From NCBI GenBank assembly GCA_965240325.2, contig OZ251226.1:806001-870000 (forward strand): 64,000 bases of DNA. The letters run 5' to 3'. This DNA comes from Rebecca billardiae RCC1528 (taxonomy: Eukaryota > Haptophyta). The translations under genes were made by a program, and so were the position numbers. Below the pieces are notes generated by a model, which saw nothing but the letters and a program-made list of their open reading frames with translations, did not search any database and was not told the origin of the DNA. Below are positions 62,295 to 64,000 of this stretch, one piece after another (positions within the stretch are counted from its first letter, which is position 1; each line of letters opens with the position of its first letter).

Positions 62295-64000
62295 ATGATG
62301 GTGGCTGACGATGATGCCGACGTCGACGTGGCGCGGCGTGCGCTGCCGGTGTGGGCGGCCCGCCAGTACATTGTGCGCGAGGCATCCGAGCACCGCTCTG
62401 TAGTCATCATGTCCGAGACGGGGAGCGGCAAGACGACGCAGATCCCCCAGTTCCTGCACGCCGCCGGCTTCTCGCGCCGCGGCGCGATCGCGGTCACGCA
62501 GCCGCGGCGTGTGGCCGCGATCACCGTGGCCCAGCGTGTCGCCGCCGAGATGCGCGTGCCGCTTGGTGGGCTTGTGGGCTACACCGTGCGCTTCGACGAC
62601 CGCAGCAGCCGGCGCGAGACGCGCATCCGGTACATCACCGACGGCATGCTGCTACGCGAGGCGCTGCAAGACCCGCTGCTCGGCCAGTACGCGTGCGTGG
62701 TGCTGGACGAGGTGCACGAGCGCTCGGTGCAGACGGACATCCTGTGCGCGGTCGCGAAGGGCGCGCAGGCCGCCCGCGCCGCGCAGCCCGGCCGCGCGGG
62801 GCCGCTCACCCTGATCGTCATGTCGGCGACGCTCGACATGGCGGCCTTCTCCGCCTACTTTGGCGGCGCGCCGTGCCTGCACATCCGCGGCCGCTCGCAC
62901 CCGGTGGCGGTGTACTACAGCCTCGCGCCGGTGGGCGACTACGTCGAGGCGGTCGTCACGGCGGCCCTGCAGGTGCACGCCGAGGAGGCCGGCTTCGCGC
63001 TCGACGGCGGCGTCGACCCCGAGCTCGCGCGCGCGCGCGGCGACGGCGGCGACGGTGACATCCTGATCTTCCTGACTGGGCAAGAGGAGATCGAGGCGGC
63101 GGCGCGGCTGATCGGCGAGCGGTGCAAGCGGCTGCCGCCGCACGTGCCCGCGCTGCTGCCCTGCCCCATGTACGCCGCGCTCTCGCCCGCCGCCCAGCTC
63201 CGCGCCCTCGACCCCGCGCCCGCCGGCGTGCGCAAGGCGATCCTCGCGACCACGATTGCCGAGACGTCTCTCACCGTGCCGGGCGTGCGGTACGTTGTCG
63301 ACTGCGGCCTCACCAAGGCGCGCGTGTTCCACGCGGCGAAGGGGGTGGACACGCTGCAGGTGGTGCCCGTCTCGAAGGCCGCCGCACGCCAGCGCGCCGG
63401 CCGCGCCGGCCGCGAGCGCGCGGGCAAGTGCTTCCGGCTGTACACCGAGGCGTTCTTCCACGGCGCGCTCGACGAGAGCGCGCCGCCCGAGATCCTGCGC
63501 ACCAACGTGAGCACCGTCGTGCTGCAGCTGAAGGCGATGCGCGTGCGCGACGTGTTCAAGTTCGACTACGTCGACGCGCCGCCGCGCGAGGCGCTCATGC
63601 GCGCGCTCGAGTCGCTGCTGCTGCTCGGCGCGCTCGACGTGCGCGGCGAGATCACCGAGCTCGGCAGCAGGATGGCTCGGTTCCCCCTCGACCCTCCGTA
63701 CGCGCGCGCGCTGCTCGCGGCGCGCGAGCACGCGTGCGTCGGGGCGATGCTCACGCTCACGGCGGCGATGTCGGTTGACGGCTCGTTCTTCGTGGGCGGC
63801 GGCGGCGGGCGCGGGCGCGGGGCCGACGACGACGCCGACCCGGCCGGCGCGGCCGCCACGCACGCCGCCGTCGACGCGGCGCGCGCGCGGTTCGCGTCGC
63901 AGTATGGCGACCTGCTCACGCGCGTGCACGCGTGCACGGCCGCGCACGAGGCCGGGAGCGCGGCCGAGTGGTGCCACGCGCACGGGCTGAACCGACGGTC
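62295..64000 (+). CDS. DHX33: DHX33-like DEAH-box RNA helicase, 5' part
   Basis: One open exon from ATG 62295 to the window edge, 568 codons seen. Motifs in order: I SETGSGKTTQIPQ (40-52); Ia TQPRRVAA; Ib TDGMLLREAL; II DEVHERS (138-141), with Val in place of the Ala of DEAH; III MSATLDMAAF; IV ILIFLTGQEEIE; V ATTIAETSLTVPGV; VI QRAGRAGRERAG. The winged-helix and ratchet parts follow (NVSTVVLQLKAM, VFKFDYVDAPP, LLLLGALDVRG, GSRMARFPLDP). GYTVRFDDRSS and the overall spacing fit DHX33, which acts in nucleolar rDNA transcription and ribosome assembly and in cytosolic RNA sensing in animals. The protein lacks long N-terminal extensions. A Gly-rich insert with GGGGGRGRG lies near residues 500-507. 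The 3' end is outside the window. Confidence 0.9.
   Translation, partial: MMVADDDADVDVARRALPVWAARQYIVREASEHRSVVIMSETGSGKTTQIPQFLHAAGFSRRGAIAVTQPRRVAAITVAQRVAAEMRVPLGGLVGYTVRFDDRSSRRETRIRYITDGMLLREALQDPLLGQYACVVLDEVHERSVQTDILCAVAKGAQAARAAQPGRAGPLTLIVMSATLDMAAFSAYFGGAPCLHIRGRSHPVAVYYSLAPVGDYVEAVVTAALQVHAEEAGFALDGGVDPELARARGDGGDGDILIFLTGQEEIEAAARLIGERCKRLPPHVPALLPCPMYAALSPAAQLRALDPAPAGVRKAILATTIAETSLTVPGVRYVVDCGLTKARVFHAAKGVDTLQVVPVSKAAARQRAGRAGRERAGKCFRLYTEAFFHGALDESAPPEILRTNVSTVVLQLKAMRVRDVFKFDYVDAPPREALMRALESLLLLGALDVRGEITELGSRMARFPLDPPYARALLAAREHACVGAMLTLTAAMSVDGSFFVGGGGGRGRGADDDADPAGAAATHAAVDAARARFASQYGDLLTRVHACTAAHEAGSAAEWCHAHGLNRR

Noticed and set aside
62351-63778. Two Arg/Ala-rich plus-strand frames at the right end
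   Set aside because: They are +1/+2 shadows of the DHX33-like helicase frame that starts at 62295 and runs off the window without a stop.

Overview
This is a GC-rich nuclear fragment from a eukaryote, most likely a single-celled alga. The genes are eukaryotic: a proteasome beta5 subunit, KRR1, a kinesin, a BEACH protein, an R2R3-MYB, AMMECR1 and a DHX33-like helicase. Most carry short spliceosomal introns of about 95-245 bp with donors close to GTGCGCG and acceptors close to CGCAG. The algal leaning rests on an XEG113-type GT77 arabinosyltransferase relative, an EsV-1-7 repeat protein (a family described from brown algae and other algae and their viruses), a long-stalked cell-surface protein and a sulfotransferase-like protein. 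A haptophyte or a GC-rich ochrophyte such as a pelagophyte would fit, but the sequence does not settle the taxon. Coding DNA is very GC- and CpG-rich. Intergenic DNA is much more AT-rich and holds microsatellites, hairpins and inverted-repeat elements.

Layout. 1-6 kb: the 5' part of an HLTF/Rad5-type SNF2 gene (minus, cut by the window edge), proteasome beta5 (minus), and an EsV-1-7 array gene (plus) interrupted by a 100-N assembly gap. 6-18 kb: AMMECR1 (minus) and a GT77 glycosyltransferase (plus) whose start codons can overlap; KRR1 (minus) head-to-head with a beta-propeller gene (plus); an R2R3-MYB (minus) head-to-head with a Gfo/Idh/MocA oxidoreductase (plus). 18-28 kb: a large type II membrane protein, a tandem-CBS protein, a cytochrome b561-like reductase and a SEC14/CRAL-TRIO protein, all plus, followed by 2 kb of non-coding DNA with a large palindromic element and one possible 51-residue gene. 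28-40 kb: one giant BEACH-family gene (minus, 3830 residues, nearly all in one exon). 40-54 kb: PDZ-IQ protein, sulfotransferase-like protein, an unrecognised 308-residue protein, a Kelch-BTB protein, a motor-only kinesin and a GT25-like glycosyltransferase, all plus. 54-59 kb: a 3.9-kb inverted-repeat transposable element with a TTA target duplication, a nested smaller inverted-repeat element and a broken exon-like fragment. 59-64 kb: a membrane-anchored ParA/MinD-like ATPase (minus), and a Tudor-HNH protein (minus) head-to-head with a DHX33-like helicase (plus) that runs off the right edge.

There is no operon logic. The shared design feature is divergent pairs with very short or overlapping 5' regions (AMMECR1/GT77, KRR1/propeller, MYB/oxidoreductase, BEACH/PDZ, HNH/helicase), which suggests bidirectional promoters. 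KRR1 and the DHX33-like helicase are both expected to act in ribosome biogenesis. The two glycosyltransferases and the sulfotransferase-like protein are expected in the secretory pathway. All splice sites were inferred by eye from frame, motif continuity and GT-AG borders.
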